A stretch of 64,000 bases of DNA from DATARH01 sp035648415 (GCA_035648415.1 DASRLO010000057.1:24557-88556), one strand, 5' to 3'. Numbered from the stretch's first letter, positions 1 to 7,255 are shown. Notes: generated from the letters alone by a model not told the origin. Numbers and translations: made by a program.

Positions 1-919
1 CGCATTTGGCGAGGTTCTTCGTCGCGCCCTGATGCGCCGAATGCGCGGTCGAATGGGTGATTTGCGGGACTTGATTCAGCCGGTCGACATCGTAGAGCAG
101 GAACACCCGCTCCCACGGCACCAGCACGTTGTCGAAGAAGACGATACAGTCCATCTCCTCGAAGCGCGAGGCGAGCGGCGCGTCGAAATGCGAGCGGCCG
201 AGGTCGAAGCTGTCGCGGCAGAGGAATTTGAGCCCTGTCGTGCCGCACGGGATCGAAAAGCTCATCGCGAACGGCGAGTGGTCGTCCGAATGGCGGGCGA
301 GGCGCGGCGAATAGACCGCGATCTCGTCCGACAGCGGCCCCAGGGTCGCCAGGATGCGCGCGCCATGTACGACGACCCCGGCCGAACTTTCCTTCTTCAC
401 CTCGAGCGCGGTGCCTTCCTCGAGGTTGAACATGCCGGAGACGTTGCGACTGCGCTGCAAATTGATCAGCGCATGGGTGAGGGTGACGTCGTTCTCGCGC
501 AGATGCTCGACATAGCGGCGCATGTTGTCGCCGAATTCGGGCCGTTTCTCGCCGAAGAAATCCGCCGCCGCGCCCCACGCGGCGAAGGTCACGTTCATGA
601 AATCGGGCGAGCGCCCCATCATGCCGTTGGTGGTGCGCGCCCAGTTGAGCATCATCCGGGTGCGCGCTTCCAACTCCTCGCGGGTCTTTGGATTGCTGAA
701 CGAGCGCCCGACCTCCTCGCCCGACGACGGCGATCGGTAGGTCATCACCTGCTTCAGCTTCGCATCGTGCTGCAAATCATAGAGCGAGGCGATCGCCTCG
801 ACCCCGCCCGACAATCCCGGATGGCGGGTCACGTCGCGCACTCTCTCGCCGCCGAGCCACACCTCGCGCTCCTGCGCCCGCAGCCCGTCGATATATTGCT
901 GTCCGGTACGCGCCGGCAT
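1..919 (-). CDS. 4-hydroxyphenylacetate 3-monooxygenase (HpaB)-type oxygenase, 3' end cut off by window
   Basis: Large subunit of a two-component flavin-dependent aromatic hydroxylase of the HpaB family, which uses FADH2 from a separate reductase to ortho-hydroxylate phenols. About 306 N-terminal residues are visible. Translation of the minus strand from the ATG at 919 gives RTGQQYIDGL near the start, a central IPCGTTGLKFLCRDSF segment, FFDNVLVPWERVFL, and HSAHQGATKNLAKC at the window edge, all typical of the family. A strong AGGGGAGG ribosome site precedes the ATG. It follows two ring-cleavage type genes on the same strand, so a hydroxylation and ring-opening pathway is likely. The true substrate is unknown; the family also includes chlorophenol and pyoluteorin-type hydroxylases. 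Confidence 0.85.
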   Translation of the reverse strand, partial: MPARTGQQYIDGLRAQEREVWLGGERVRDVTRHPGLSGGVEAIASLYDLQHDAKLKQVMTYRSPSSGEEVGRSFSNPKTREELEARTRMMLNWARTTNGMMGRSPDFMNVTFAAWGAAADFFGEKRPEFGDNMRRYVEHLRENDVTLTHALINLQRSRNVSGMFNLEEGTALEVKKESSAGVVVHGARILATLGPLSDEIAVYSPRLARHSDDHSPFAMSFSIPCGTTGLKFLCRDSFDLGRSHFDAPLASRFEEMDCIVFFDNVLVPWERVFLLYDVDRLNQVPQITHSTAHSAHQGATKNLAKC

Positions 920-977
920 GGATGCCTCCCCTGAAGACGCCCGGGAGAATGCTAGTGCAATCCGTCCTTCATCGACA

Positions 978-1043
978 CCCCCGCGAAAGCGGTGGCCCAG
1001 GGCAATCCTTCAGTCGCTCGCCCTGGGTTTCCGCTTGCGCGGG
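978..1043. repeat. Inverted-repeat intergenic element, diverged copy
   Basis: Two arms face each other: CCCGCGAAAGCGG followed by CCCAGGG, then CCCTGGG followed by CCGCTTGCGCGGG. The same element with better preserved arms occurs at 38054-38130 and 62433-62511, so this is a dispersed palindromic repeat. It lies between the HpaB-type gene and the DOPA dioxygenase gene and may fold in their shared transcript. Confidence 0.7.
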
Positions 1044-1058
1044 AAAAGCGAATAAGCC

Positions 1059-1433
1059 TCAAGCCGCCCGCTCTCCTCCCGGCAGCAGGCCGGGGCTGTA
1101 GGTCGGCCGTAGAATGTCGAGCCGCATCGGCACCGGCGTCCCCAGCCACAGCGCATTCTTGCTGTGGTCGTCGTAGGAGCTTTCGGTCAGCGGGTGCACC
1201 AACACGTCGAGCCCGTCGCGGTTGAGCATCAGCCACGGCACGATGTTCTGGAACTCCGGCGTCTCGAAGATGGCGACGAACTGCGGGATGGGGTGCGGCC
1301 CGCGCGGCTCGTCGCTCAAGCCCCCGACCTCGACCGCGAACTTGCCGGCGATCGTCTGGCGCAGCTTTTCCGCGACCGGCTTGGTCTCGGCGTTGTAATA
1401 AATGTGGGCGTGATAGCCCTTGTTCTCGGTCAT
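1059..1433 (-). CDS. DOPA 4,5-dioxygenase family protein
   Basis: Small (124 aa) protein of the DOPA 4,5-dioxygenase family (PF08883), relatives of fungal and plant DOPA extradiol dioxygenases. Early residues YHAHIYYN carry the HxH pair expected for iron binding. A later HPIPQF segment and LVHPLTESSYDDH supply further conserved histidines. The length matches bacterial members. It sits between an extradiol-type VOC gene and an HpaB-type hydroxylase on the same strand, which suggests it opens a catechol made by the hydroxylase. The physiological substrate cannot be read from the sequence. Confidence 0.85.
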   Translation of the reverse strand: MTENKGYHAHIYYNAETKPVAEKLRQTIAGKFAVEVGGLSDEPRGPHPIPQFVAIFETPEFQNIVPWLMLNRDGLDVLVHPLTESSYDDHSKNALWLGTPVPMRLDILRPTYSPGLLPGGERAA

Positions 1434-1500
1434 CTGATTTCTCCTATTATCAAGTGTTTCCGTCGCCAGCAGCCCTCACCCCGTCGCGCTTCGCGCGCCT

Positions 1501-1524
1501 CCCTCTCCCGCCAGCGGGAGAGGG
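1501..1524. repeat. Perfect 11-bp inverted repeat in a dispersed intergenic element
   Basis: CCCTCTCCCGC and GCGGGAGAGGG are separated by two bases. The flanks (about 1470-1560) have the look of a common alphaproteobacterial intergenic repeat. It lies between two genes of the aromatic cluster and could act as an RNA hairpin, but no T run follows, so I do not call it a terminator. Confidence 0.6.
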
Positions 1525-1570
1525 AGGGACCCGCGCCGCAGGCGTGGGAGGGTAAGGGAGCGGCAGCCAA

Positions 1571-2113
1571 CTAATTCGCTTCCAGCTTCGCCGCGATCTT
1601 CTTTGAGATCTCGGCTCGCCATTCCTCCATCGGCTTGAAGCCTTCCTTGTCGCGGCAATAGGCCTCGGTCTCGGCGACGAGCGTGTCGGCCGGCTGGTCG
1701 AGGTCGATCTTGAAGCCCAGCGGCTGCGGCACGTACCACGGCGTGTCGCAGAACATCTCGATGCGGTTGCCTTCGGGGTCCTGGAAATAGACCGACCAGG
1801 CATTGCCGTGGCAGATCGGGCTGATCCCCTCGCAACCGGCGTCGCGGATCTTACGGAACGCCTTCTGCACCTGCGGCAGGGTCCCGACATTGAACGACAC
1901 CTGCTGCACCATCGGCACTTCGGTATCGGTGGCGCGGCCGCGCACCAGCACGACCTGGTGATGGTCGCTGGGATTGCGCGACAGGAAGGTGATGCGCCCG
2001 TCCTCCGCGCCGTCGCTGACGACGAAGCCGAGCACCTTTGTGTAGAAATCGATCATCTTGGGTACGTCGTGGACATAAAGCCCGACATGGCTGAGGCGCG
2101 GGGCGGTATCCAT
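1571..2113 (-). CDS. VOC family extradiol-type dioxygenase
   Basis: 180-residue single-module glyoxalase/bleomycin-resistance/extradiol dioxygenase protein. The metal triad appears complete: His9 in LSHVGL, His51/His52 in SDHHQVVL, and Glu119 in GNRIEMF. The motif DPEGNRIE is typical of catechol 2,3-dioxygenase-like enzymes. The ATG at 2113 is preceded by a GGAGAG site on the minus strand. It is the first gene of the cluster transcribed away from the LysR regulator at 2316 and is followed by a DOPA-dioxygenase-family gene and an HpaB-type hydroxylase. Ring cleavage of a catechol is the likely role; VOC proteins can also be epimerases or resistance proteins. Confidence 0.85.
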   Translation of the reverse strand: MDTAPRLSHVGLYVHDVPKMIDFYTKVLGFVVSDGAEDGRITFLSRNPSDHHQVVLVRGRATDTEVPMVQQVSFNVGTLPQVQKAFRKIRDAGCEGISPICHGNAWSVYFQDPEGNRIEMFCDTPWYVPQPLGFKIDLDQPADTLVAETEAYCRDKEGFKPMEEWRAEISKKIAAKLEAN

Positions 2114-2151
2114 CTGTGGCTCTCCGTTCGAGTAAACGTCCAACTCCGTAG

Positions 2152-2177
2152 GGTGGGTTAGCGAAGCGTAACCCACC
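2152..2177. repeat. GGTGGGTTA inverted repeat element
   Basis: GGTGGGTTA and TAACCCACC are exact inverted repeats around the 8-base spacer GCGAAGCG. This hairpin sequence is a familiar dispersed intergenic element in many bacterial genomes. Here it sits in the leader of the VOC dioxygenase gene, between that gene and its divergent regulator. Confidence 0.7.
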
Positions 2178-2283
2178 ACCCTCTTCGCGGATCGCGCCCG
2201 AAATCGGCCGGATATCGCGGCGCTCTCCCCACCCGACGGGTGAATCGCTGATGGTATATGAGCGCCGCAGACGCCATCTATCA

Positions 2284-2291
2284 AATCGATT
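2284..2291. promoter_or_regulatory. Candidate LysR operator in the divergent promoter region
   Basis: AATCGATT is an 8-base palindrome inside the AT-rich stretch just before the LysR gene and upstream of the divergent VOC gene. LysR proteins bind short dyads of the T-N11-A type in such intergenic regions. The location fits; the sequence alone does not prove it. Confidence 0.3.
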
Positions 2292-2315
2292 GTAATTATG
2301 CTAACCATTCGTTCG

Positions 2316-3212
2316 ATGGATATACGTGCGGTCGACCTCAATCTGCTGAAGGCCTTCGACGCGCTCCACAGCGAGCGCGCCGTGACCCGCGCCGCCAGCC
2401 GCATCGGCCTGTCGCAGCCGGCGATGAGCCACGCCCTGTCGCGCCTGCGCGACCTGTTCGCCGATGACCTTTTCGTGCGCACTCCGGGCGGCATGGAGCC
2501 GACCGCCCGGGCGCGCGAGATCGCGCCCCTGGTCTCGGCGGCGATCGAGCGGATCGAGGCGGCGCTCAACCTCGGCGCTGGGTTCGATCCCGCCATCAGC
2601 CTCGCCACCTTCACCGCCGGCATGGGCGAATACGCCGAGGTCGCGCTGGTCGGCCGCCTCGCCCAAGCCTTCTCGCGCGAGGCGCCCAAGGCGACCCTGC
2701 GCCTCTTGCCCTTGAACGGCAGGGAGGCCGCCGAGCAGTTGGAGCGCGGTGCGATCGATGTCGCGGTCGCGCATCTGCGCGCGATGCCGCCGGCGATCGA
2801 GACGACCCTCCTCTTCCGCGACCCGTTCGTCGTCGTCGCCCGCAAGGGCCACCCGATCACCCGCGCGCCGCTGACGGTCGAGGCCTACGCCGCGCAGAAC
2901 CATGTGCTGGTCAGCCCGCGCGGCGACACCAGCGGCGCGCTCGACCGGCTCCTCGTCGATTACGGCCAGCGCCGCCGCGTCGCGCTCCTGGTGGCGACCT
3001 ATCTCGCCATCCCCGCCGCGCTCGCCGCCTCCGACCTGATCGCCACCGTCCCGAGCCGCGCCGCCAGCCTCATCGCCGCCCACGCCGAACTCGTCACCTT
3101 GCCCCTCCCGGTCGATTTCTCCGCCACCATCTCGATCGCCTGGCACCGCCGCACCGCCAGCGAACCCGCGCAGGCGTGGTTCAGGAAGCTGCTGGTGGCG
3201 GCGGCGGCGTGA
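2316..3212 (+). CDS. LysR family transcriptional regulator
   Basis: 298-residue LysR-type regulator. The N-terminal winged helix-turn-helix (about residues 5-65) contains LNLLKAFDALHSERAVTRAASRIGL-like sequence and the recognition helix SQPAMSHALSRLR, followed by DDLFVRTPGGMEPT. The remaining about 210 residues form the substrate-binding domain. The ATG at 2316 was chosen over one 18 bases upstream because family members start with MD.R..DLNLL. It is divergent from the ring-cleavage/hydroxylase operon and probably activates it in response to an aromatic inducer. The DNA-binding domain is of the NodD/NahR/PcpR type. Confidence 0.9.
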   Translation: MDIRAVDLNLLKAFDALHSERAVTRAASRIGLSQPAMSHALSRLRDLFADDLFVRTPGGMEPTARAREIAPLVSAAIERIEAALNLGAGFDPAISLATFTAGMGEYAEVALVGRLAQAFSREAPKATLRLLPLNGREAAEQLERGAIDVAVAHLRAMPPAIETTLLFRDPFVVVARKGHPITRAPLTVEAYAAQNHVLVSPRGDTSGALDRLLVDYGQRRRVALLVATYLAIPAALAASDLIATVPSRAASLIAAHAELVTLPLPVDFSATISIAWHRRTASEPAQAWFRKLLVAAAA

Positions 3213-3227
3213 GGTGGCGACGACTTG

Positions 3228-3896
3228 TTACTGGGGACCACCTTGTGGCCGCAGCGTAAGACCATGTTCTCTTAATACCTCTTCGAATGGATAGTCAGAT
3301 TCCCGTGCGAACTGTCGTACTTCGTCGGGTTCCAGTTGAATATTCGTAGAAGTGGCAAAATCTGCCGCCTGAAATTTATCAATTATCCGTAACAAGATTG
3401 CTGCTCGAAATTTGAGACGAGAGGCCAAGTCGGTAATCACGACGCAGGCTGCCTGAGTGGTAACGGCACCATCGGCAAGACGGCTAACCTCCAGCGCATC
3501 CGAATAGAATGTAACCACCCATCTATTAACATCAGGCGGAAAACGACCGAGTTCTGCTGCGATTTGGCGATAAACGATCGCATCGGTGATGGTCATAGAC
3601 CCGGGCCGAATCGGCCCGTTTCCGGTTACTTTGCCACCGCTCCGTTGTGCTGCTTTGACGAGCCTCAATATCTCCACGGCCGTGGCCCGCCGGTAATTCA
3701 TTGCCTCCAGCGCCGCAGCGACCTCAGCGCGTAACCCCGAGGATAGCCGACTCAGACGCTCTTTTTCTCCGCGCACTCGATCGGAGTGAGCATCTCGAAG
3801 CGCGCGCCGCCGTTGCCACCAAGGCACCCATACGGCAATGCCAATTGCCATAATTGAGCCGACTGCCTGTACCCAGGCTGCTGCCGTTACTGACAT
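3228..3896 (-). CDS. Hypothetical membrane-anchored protein
   Basis: I do not recognise this 222-residue protein. The N-terminus has one hydrophobic segment (about residues 5-27, VQAVGSIMAIGIAVWVPWW) followed by a basic cluster WQRRRALRDAHSDRVRGEKERL, so it probably sits in the inner membrane with a cytoplasmic, largely helical domain. It is convergent with the LysR gene and lies at the distal end of the AT-richer accessory island holding the toxin-like gene. Such one-TM, helix-rich proteins are frequent in accessory islands, but no function can be assigned. Confidence 0.75.
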   Translation of the reverse strand: MSVTAAAWVQAVGSIMAIGIAVWVPWWQRRRALRDAHSDRVRGEKERLSRLSSGLRAEVAAALEAMNYRRATAVEILRLVKAAQRSGGKVTGNGPIRPGSMTITDAIVYRQIAAELGRFPPDVNRWVVTFYSDALEVSRLADGAVTTQAACVVITDLASRLKFRAAILLRIIDKFQAADFATSTNIQLEPDEVRQFARESDYPFEEVLREHGLTLRPQGGPQ

Positions 3897-3951
3897 CTAG
3901 CAAAAATAGCCGATTTTGCAGCTAGCGCTCGGTCGCGCACGTAACATTGCT

Positions 3952-4047
3952 TCACTTCCCGCCCAGCAGTTCGATCTCGAAATGCACCTTGCGCGCGGTG
4001 AGGACGGGGCGGCGGGCACAGGCCTGCGCCTGTTCGAGTCGGATCAT
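3952..4047 (-). CDS. 31-residue open frame, probable gene remnant
   Basis: A short frame beginning MIRLEQAQACARR and ending HFEIELLGGK. Its amphipathic, coding-like composition suggests the C-terminal stub of a larger lost gene, not a functional peptide. There is no clear ribosome site. It lies between the membrane protein gene and the distal DUF2019-like gene; otherwise the stretch 3897-4059 shows nothing. Confidence 0.25.
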   Translation of the reverse strand: MIRLEQAQACARRPVLTARKVHFEIELLGGK

Positions 4048-4059
4048 GTCCGCCAGATG

Positions 4060-4452
4060 CTACGACGGTTCGTCTCCCCAAAGTTCAGTGGGCTTAGGCG
4101 CATTTTCTGGATCAAGCGCCGCTAACGAACCCCACGCCGCCACACCGATGCGATCAGGCGCCGTCATTAAATCTAAGAGTATGTCGCGGCATCTGACCGC
4201 ATCTGCCACGTAAGCAATCGACGCAGCCGTAAGCCGAACGTCGGGGCTCTCGTCGTCGAGCAGCGGCAACAATTTCGCCAGGGAGGCCGGCCCGCGCGTT
4301 TTGAGCATCTCTGCGCAGGGAACAAAGTATTTGAAGTTGATTTTGTTGTAGCGATGGCCGTCTAAACCACATTTGGCACTCTCCAGCGACCAGTGGCGGA
4401 CACATTCTACGATCTGGTCGTCCGACCAGTTTCGCTGTGGCAATGAAGTCAT
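4060..4452 (-). CDS. DUF2019-like HEAT-type protein, distal copy of a tandem pair
   Basis: 130-residue helical protein resembling DUF2019 (assigned from memory of the family). It is a clear paralogue of the gene just upstream: both have W(S)DDQIV near residue 9, KCG.D..RYNK, SLAKLLPLLDDESPDVRLTAASIAY, and end in a PTELWG tail. The DVRLTAA segment looks like a HEAT repeat, a fold used for protein binding. With the coupled HNH-type toxin gene upstream, an immunity role is inferred. It follows its paralogue by 27 bases in the same orientation. Confidence 0.75.
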   Translation of the reverse strand: MTSLPQRNWSDDQIVECVRHWSLESAKCGLDGHRYNKINFKYFVPCAEMLKTRGPASLAKLLPLLDDESPDVRLTAASIAYVADAVRCRDILLDLMTAPDRIGVAAWGSLAALDPENAPKPTELWGDEPS

Positions 4453-4479
4453 TTATATCTTCGCTGCCTAGTGGCCGGT

Positions 4480-4869
4480 TTAGGGTTGCTCTCCCCACAA
4501 CTCAATGGGCGTGGGGGCGACGCTTGGGTCTAATTGATATAATGCCGCCCAGGCCATAAGGCCGACGCCATCCGGTGTTTCCATCAGATCCCGGAGTACC
4601 TTCCGACACGCTGCCGTATCTATCTGGTAAGCAATAGATGCTGCGGTCAGCCGAACCTCGCGATTCGCGTCCTCCAACATCGGCAGCAATTTTGCGAGAG
4701 ATTCCTTACCACGATTTTTCAATATTTTAATGCCCGGAGTCAGATAATCGGTATCCATTTTATTATATCTGAGGGCATCAAAACCACATTTTGATCTCTC
4801 CACTGACCAACGATGGATAGACTGGACGATTTTATCATCGCTCCATCCCAAACTTGGTGTCTTTGTCAT
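4480..4869 (-). CDS. DUF2019-like protein, proximal candidate immunity gene
   Basis: 129-residue paralogue of the next gene, sharing SDDKIVQSIHRWS, KCGFDALRYNK, SLAKLLPMLEDANREVRLTAASIAY and the PIELWGEQP tail. Its ATG overlaps the TGA of the upstream toxin reading frame (ATGA at 4869-4866), so the two proteins should be translated in tandem. The gene is visibly AT-richer than the window average, pointing to horizontal acquisition. The coupling and the small helical HEAT-like fold make it the best candidate immunity protein for the HNH toxin; this is inference. Confidence 0.8.
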   Translation of the reverse strand: MTKTPSLGWSDDKIVQSIHRWSVERSKCGFDALRYNKMDTDYLTPGIKILKNRGKESLAKLLPMLEDANREVRLTAASIAYQIDTAACRKVLRDLMETPDGVGLMAWAALYQLDPSVAPTPIELWGEQP

Positions 4870-5980
4870 GATATAACCCTACACAGCTTTAATAATATGA
4901 GGCCAATCGCACGCTGGCGAGTCCCATCCAAAGTCCTCACCGTTTCTCGAAGTCTGATACCGCTCTCTGGAGGTGTAAATTTACTCATGCACCCGTTGAT
5001 GCAGTAGCGCCTGATGACCGGCATCATTACGACGTTGTCGGTATTCTGAATCCACGTCCGGATGCCATCCGGGCTGGTCAGGTCGGGGCGCGTCTGGCCA
5101 TTTTGCTCGATAATATGATGCCATTCGTAGCCGGGCGGCGGGTCGGGAGATACGCCTTTAATCGGCTTGCTGTATCAAAGCCCACCGGCGGCTTATCGGG
5201 CTGCAATTCAGCAAGCGGCTTCGGCCCATCGAACAGACTTCTGATGACGGACGGAAGCTCGTCAAGCTGCAGCCCATGATCCGCCAAATAGCTCATCAGA
5301 TACGACATGTCGCCACCATGGGCCATGAACTCGCGATACAATTCGCGAACCACCGCCCACATGCCGGGCGGCAACTGATAGCCGGCCTCGATAAGATGAG
5401 CATCGAGTCCTGCCGTGCTTGCATCGGTCCCATCCGTCGACAGGGCGGCGACGGACGCCGCGGCCCCCGTGTCGGGTCTGTCCGTCTGCAAATAGGCCCC
5501 AATCGCCGGTATGTTTGAATCGGTTCCGTCGGTTTGCGGCTCTGCATCGAGCGCTGCCGCGCCGGTAGCGGCCCCATCAGTCCATTCGCCGCCGCCAGGT
5601 TGGCCCGCGGGAATGCGCGGCTCATCGGGGTTGAAGCCGATCTTGTGAAGTGCGGCGATTGCGGCCAGTCGCTTTAATTGGCGATCGTCGAGGTCGGCGA
5701 TTGGAACGCGCAGCCCGTAGATTTGGGCGAGCGCGATATCCCCGCGGTCGAGCGCCTTGGCAATCCGCCGCGCTTGCTCGTAGAGCCAATCGAGTTCTTT
5801 GTCCCGTGCGAGGAGAACAGTTTGGATATCGTGCGCTGTTTTGCGCGTGACGCAGCGATACCCGGTCGGCGTACGCCGCACGAGGACGCAATCCGGGCCG
5901 ACTGCCGCGCCATCTGCATCGACGCAAACGCCTCGGTTTGCGGCGCCGCGCGGGTGCAGCCGCCACATCGTTTCCAACAA
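4866..5980 (-). pseudogene. HNH-type nuclease toxin gene split by a single-base frameshift
   Basis: The first frame starts at a TTG (5980) with LLETMWRLHPRGAANRG and carries the linker FNPDEPRIPAGQPGGGEWTDG typical of alphaproteobacterial toxin-like proteins. It runs off into a nonsense tail after about position 5170. A shifted frame (codons in phase with 4868) opens after a TGA near 5175. It encodes PPPGYEWHHIIEQ, TDNVVMMPVIRRYCINGCMSKF and a C-terminal helical tail, ending at 4866. The WHHIIEQ core with N and H further on matches HNH/AHH-type nuclease toxins. The break equals loss of one base between about 5160 and 5175, or a programmed -1 shift. The ATGA overlap with the next gene shows that the shifted frame is the original 3' end. 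Confidence 0.75.
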
Positions 5981-6010
5981 TTGCGGAATCCATTGGGCCA
6001 GAGATTCCGT

Positions 6011-6039
6011 ATTAGAACATATAGAGAACGACTTGTCAA
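6011..6039 (-). promoter_or_regulatory. Near-consensus sigma-70 promoter for the toxin operon
   Basis: On the minus strand TTGACA (6039-6034) is followed after exactly 17 bases by TCTAAT (6016-6011). Transcription would begin near 6004, only 10-25 bases before the candidate start codons at 5993 (ATG, other frame) and 5980 (TTG). This is one of the best -35/-10 matches noticed in the window. Confidence 0.65.
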
Positions 6040-6291
6040 GCCAAACTACCCGCTAAAGCTGCCGTAATGGGATAATCTCCCGTACACAAGCCGATCTCCG
6101 TGCACGCGGAGCGCCTGGGGGCCGCCGCTTCTTGTAACCATCTTCCCGCGAGGCCACATAACAACGGTCGACTCTTGGTTCGGCTCGCATTTCGCTGCTC
6201 GACAGAGCGCCGGACCGCTTTTGCAGATACCGACGGTTGACCCGACACTCGATACGCGAGTGCCGGCCAATTGGCTTTTGAAAGGCTTACT

Positions 6292-6498
6292 ATGGCTACC
6301 GGAACCGTGAAGTGGTTCAACGCACAAAAGGGCTACGGCTTCATCCAGCCCGATGACGGGTCGAAGGACGTGTTCGTCCACATCTCGGCCGTCGAACGTT
6401 CGGGCATCGGCAATCTGCACGAGGGTCAGAAGCTCAGCTTCGACCTGGAACGCGGCCAGCAGGGCAAGACCTCGGCCGTCGCCCTCAAGGCGGAGTAG
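6292..6498 (+). CDS. cspA: Cold shock protein, CspA family
   Basis: 68-residue single-stranded nucleic acid chaperone made of one cold-shock domain. RNP1 is seen in KGYGFIQPDD and RNP2 in DVFVHISAV; the start TGTVKWFNAQKG is canonical. The ATG at 6292 has a GAAAGG ribosome site seven bases upstream, and an in-frame ATG 21 bases earlier is disfavoured. The 250-base region upstream holds no gene and ends in a small hairpin (6246-6262), as expected for a regulated csp leader. An intrinsic terminator follows directly. Confidence 0.95.
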   Translation: MATGTVKWFNAQKGYGFIQPDDGSKDVFVHISAVERSGIGNLHEGQKLSFDLERGQQGKTSAVALKAE

Positions 6499-6510
6499 CA
6501 CCGGACTCGC

Positions 6511-6544
6511 GTGACGCCGCCCTGCACGGGCGGCGTCACGTTTT
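6511..6544 (+). terminator. Intrinsic terminator after the cold shock gene
   Basis: A perfect 12-bp stem GTGACGCCGCCC / GGGCGGCGTCAC with a 5-base loop ends one base before TTTT. It starts 12 bases after the csp stop codon. Confidence 0.85.
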
Positions 6545-6562
6545 CCGGGACGGAGGATGGCG

Positions 6563-6751
6563 ATGCACAAATACGCAGCCGGCCAGAACGTGCGGTTCTC
6601 GCCGCACCGCTACGAGGACAACTCGGCGCGCGGACTCTACACGATCGTGCGGCAGCTCCCCCAGGAGGGCAGCACCCCGCAATATCGCATCAAGGCAAAG
6701 GTCGATGGCCGCGAACGAGTCGTCCGCGAGGATCAGCTCACCCGGTCGTAA
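6563..6751 (+). CDS. Small conserved hypothetical protein
   Basis: A 62-residue basic protein (MHKYAAGQNVRFSPHRYE... ending VREDQLTRS) of the kind often found in Alphaproteobacteria, with unknown function. The pattern QNVRF, GLYTIVRQLP, YRIKAK and ERVVREDQL suggests a small SH3-like beta barrel. The ATG at 6563 was preferred over 6557 because GGAGG (6552-6556) is six bases upstream of it and would touch the other. It lies after the csp terminator and overlaps the 3' end of the convergent gene by 19 bases. Confidence 0.75.
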   Translation: MHKYAAGQNVRFSPHRYEDNSARGLYTIVRQLPQEGSTPQYRIKAKVDGRERVVREDQLTRS

Positions 6752-6957
6752 GGCCGCCGCTGAAACCATTTACCCGACGCGCCCTCGGTCTCGACGCGCT
6801 GCTTGGCGCGCACGATCCAGGCTTCCGCCGCGGCTTCGCTATCGAAGCTGCTGATCGTGGTCGGGGCGGTATCCGGGATCTTGACCTCGATACCGAAAGC
6901 GCCGCCGGCGAGCGTCACGACCCGATAGGTCGCCTCGGCATGGGGATGCGTTCTCAT
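6733..6957 (-). CDS. Small conserved hypothetical protein
   Basis: 74 residues. The pattern YRVVTLAGGAFGIEVKIPDTAPTTI-like strands followed by SFDSEAAAEAWIVRAKQRV fits a small alpha/beta protein common in Alphaproteobacteria with no known function. The ATG at 6957 is used; the frame continues upstream without conserved character. It is convergent with, and overlaps, the preceding small gene. Confidence 0.7.
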   Translation of the reverse strand: MRTHPHAEATYRVVTLAGGAFGIEVKIPDTAPTTISSFDSEAAAEAWIVRAKQRVETEGASGKWFQRRPYDRVS

Positions 6958-7092
6958 CGCGCATATATGGTGAGTGCAGGCCGAAATTGAACACCAAATT
7001 TCATTCACGCGATCTTCTCGGGGATTGGCGATCCATTTAGGGGATGGCGCGGGGGATGCCGGATTATAAGAGACGACCTTGTGGCGGGCTTG

Positions 7093-7132
7093 CCCGGACA
7101 CGGCGTAAGGAACCCGGACACGGCGTAAGGAA
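7093..7132. repeat. 20-bp perfect tandem duplication
   Basis: CCCGGACACGGCGTAAGGAA occurs twice back to back. It lies in the 298-base gap (6958-7255) ahead of the first exopolysaccharide gene, which otherwise shows no gene. It may be a duplicated regulator site or a slippage product. Confidence 0.7.
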
Positions 7133-7172
7133 ATAGCGCTGCTCGCGCGGGCGCGCTGCGCCGCTTCACGGG

Positions 7173-7208
7173 CCGGTAAACCAGTTGTTACCGGCAAACC
7201 AGTTGTTA
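7173..7208. repeat. 18-bp tandem duplication with one mismatch
   Basis: CCGGTAAACCAGTTGTTA is followed directly by CCGGCAAACCAGTTGTTA. It ends 47 bases before the glycosyltransferase start codon, which is promoter distance, so paired operator sites for the exopolysaccharide block are possible. Confidence 0.7.
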
Positions 7209-7255
7209 ATCGGCGGCGGCGACTATCGGCGCTTGGCTAGATAGGCGCCGCGCCA

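Noticed and set aside
3887..4081. Minus-strand 64-codon frame
   Set aside because: It is out of phase with the better 31-codon remnant and shows no ribosome site or conserved pattern.
6246..6262. CIRCE-like element (CACTCG...CGAGTG) before cspA
   Set aside because: The spacer is 7 bases in the CACTC/GAGTG register, not 9, and the outer TTAG/CTAA bases are missing; a simple leader hairpin is more likely.
7093..7208. CRISPR-like array
   Set aside because: Only two copies of each unit with no spacers and no cas genes.
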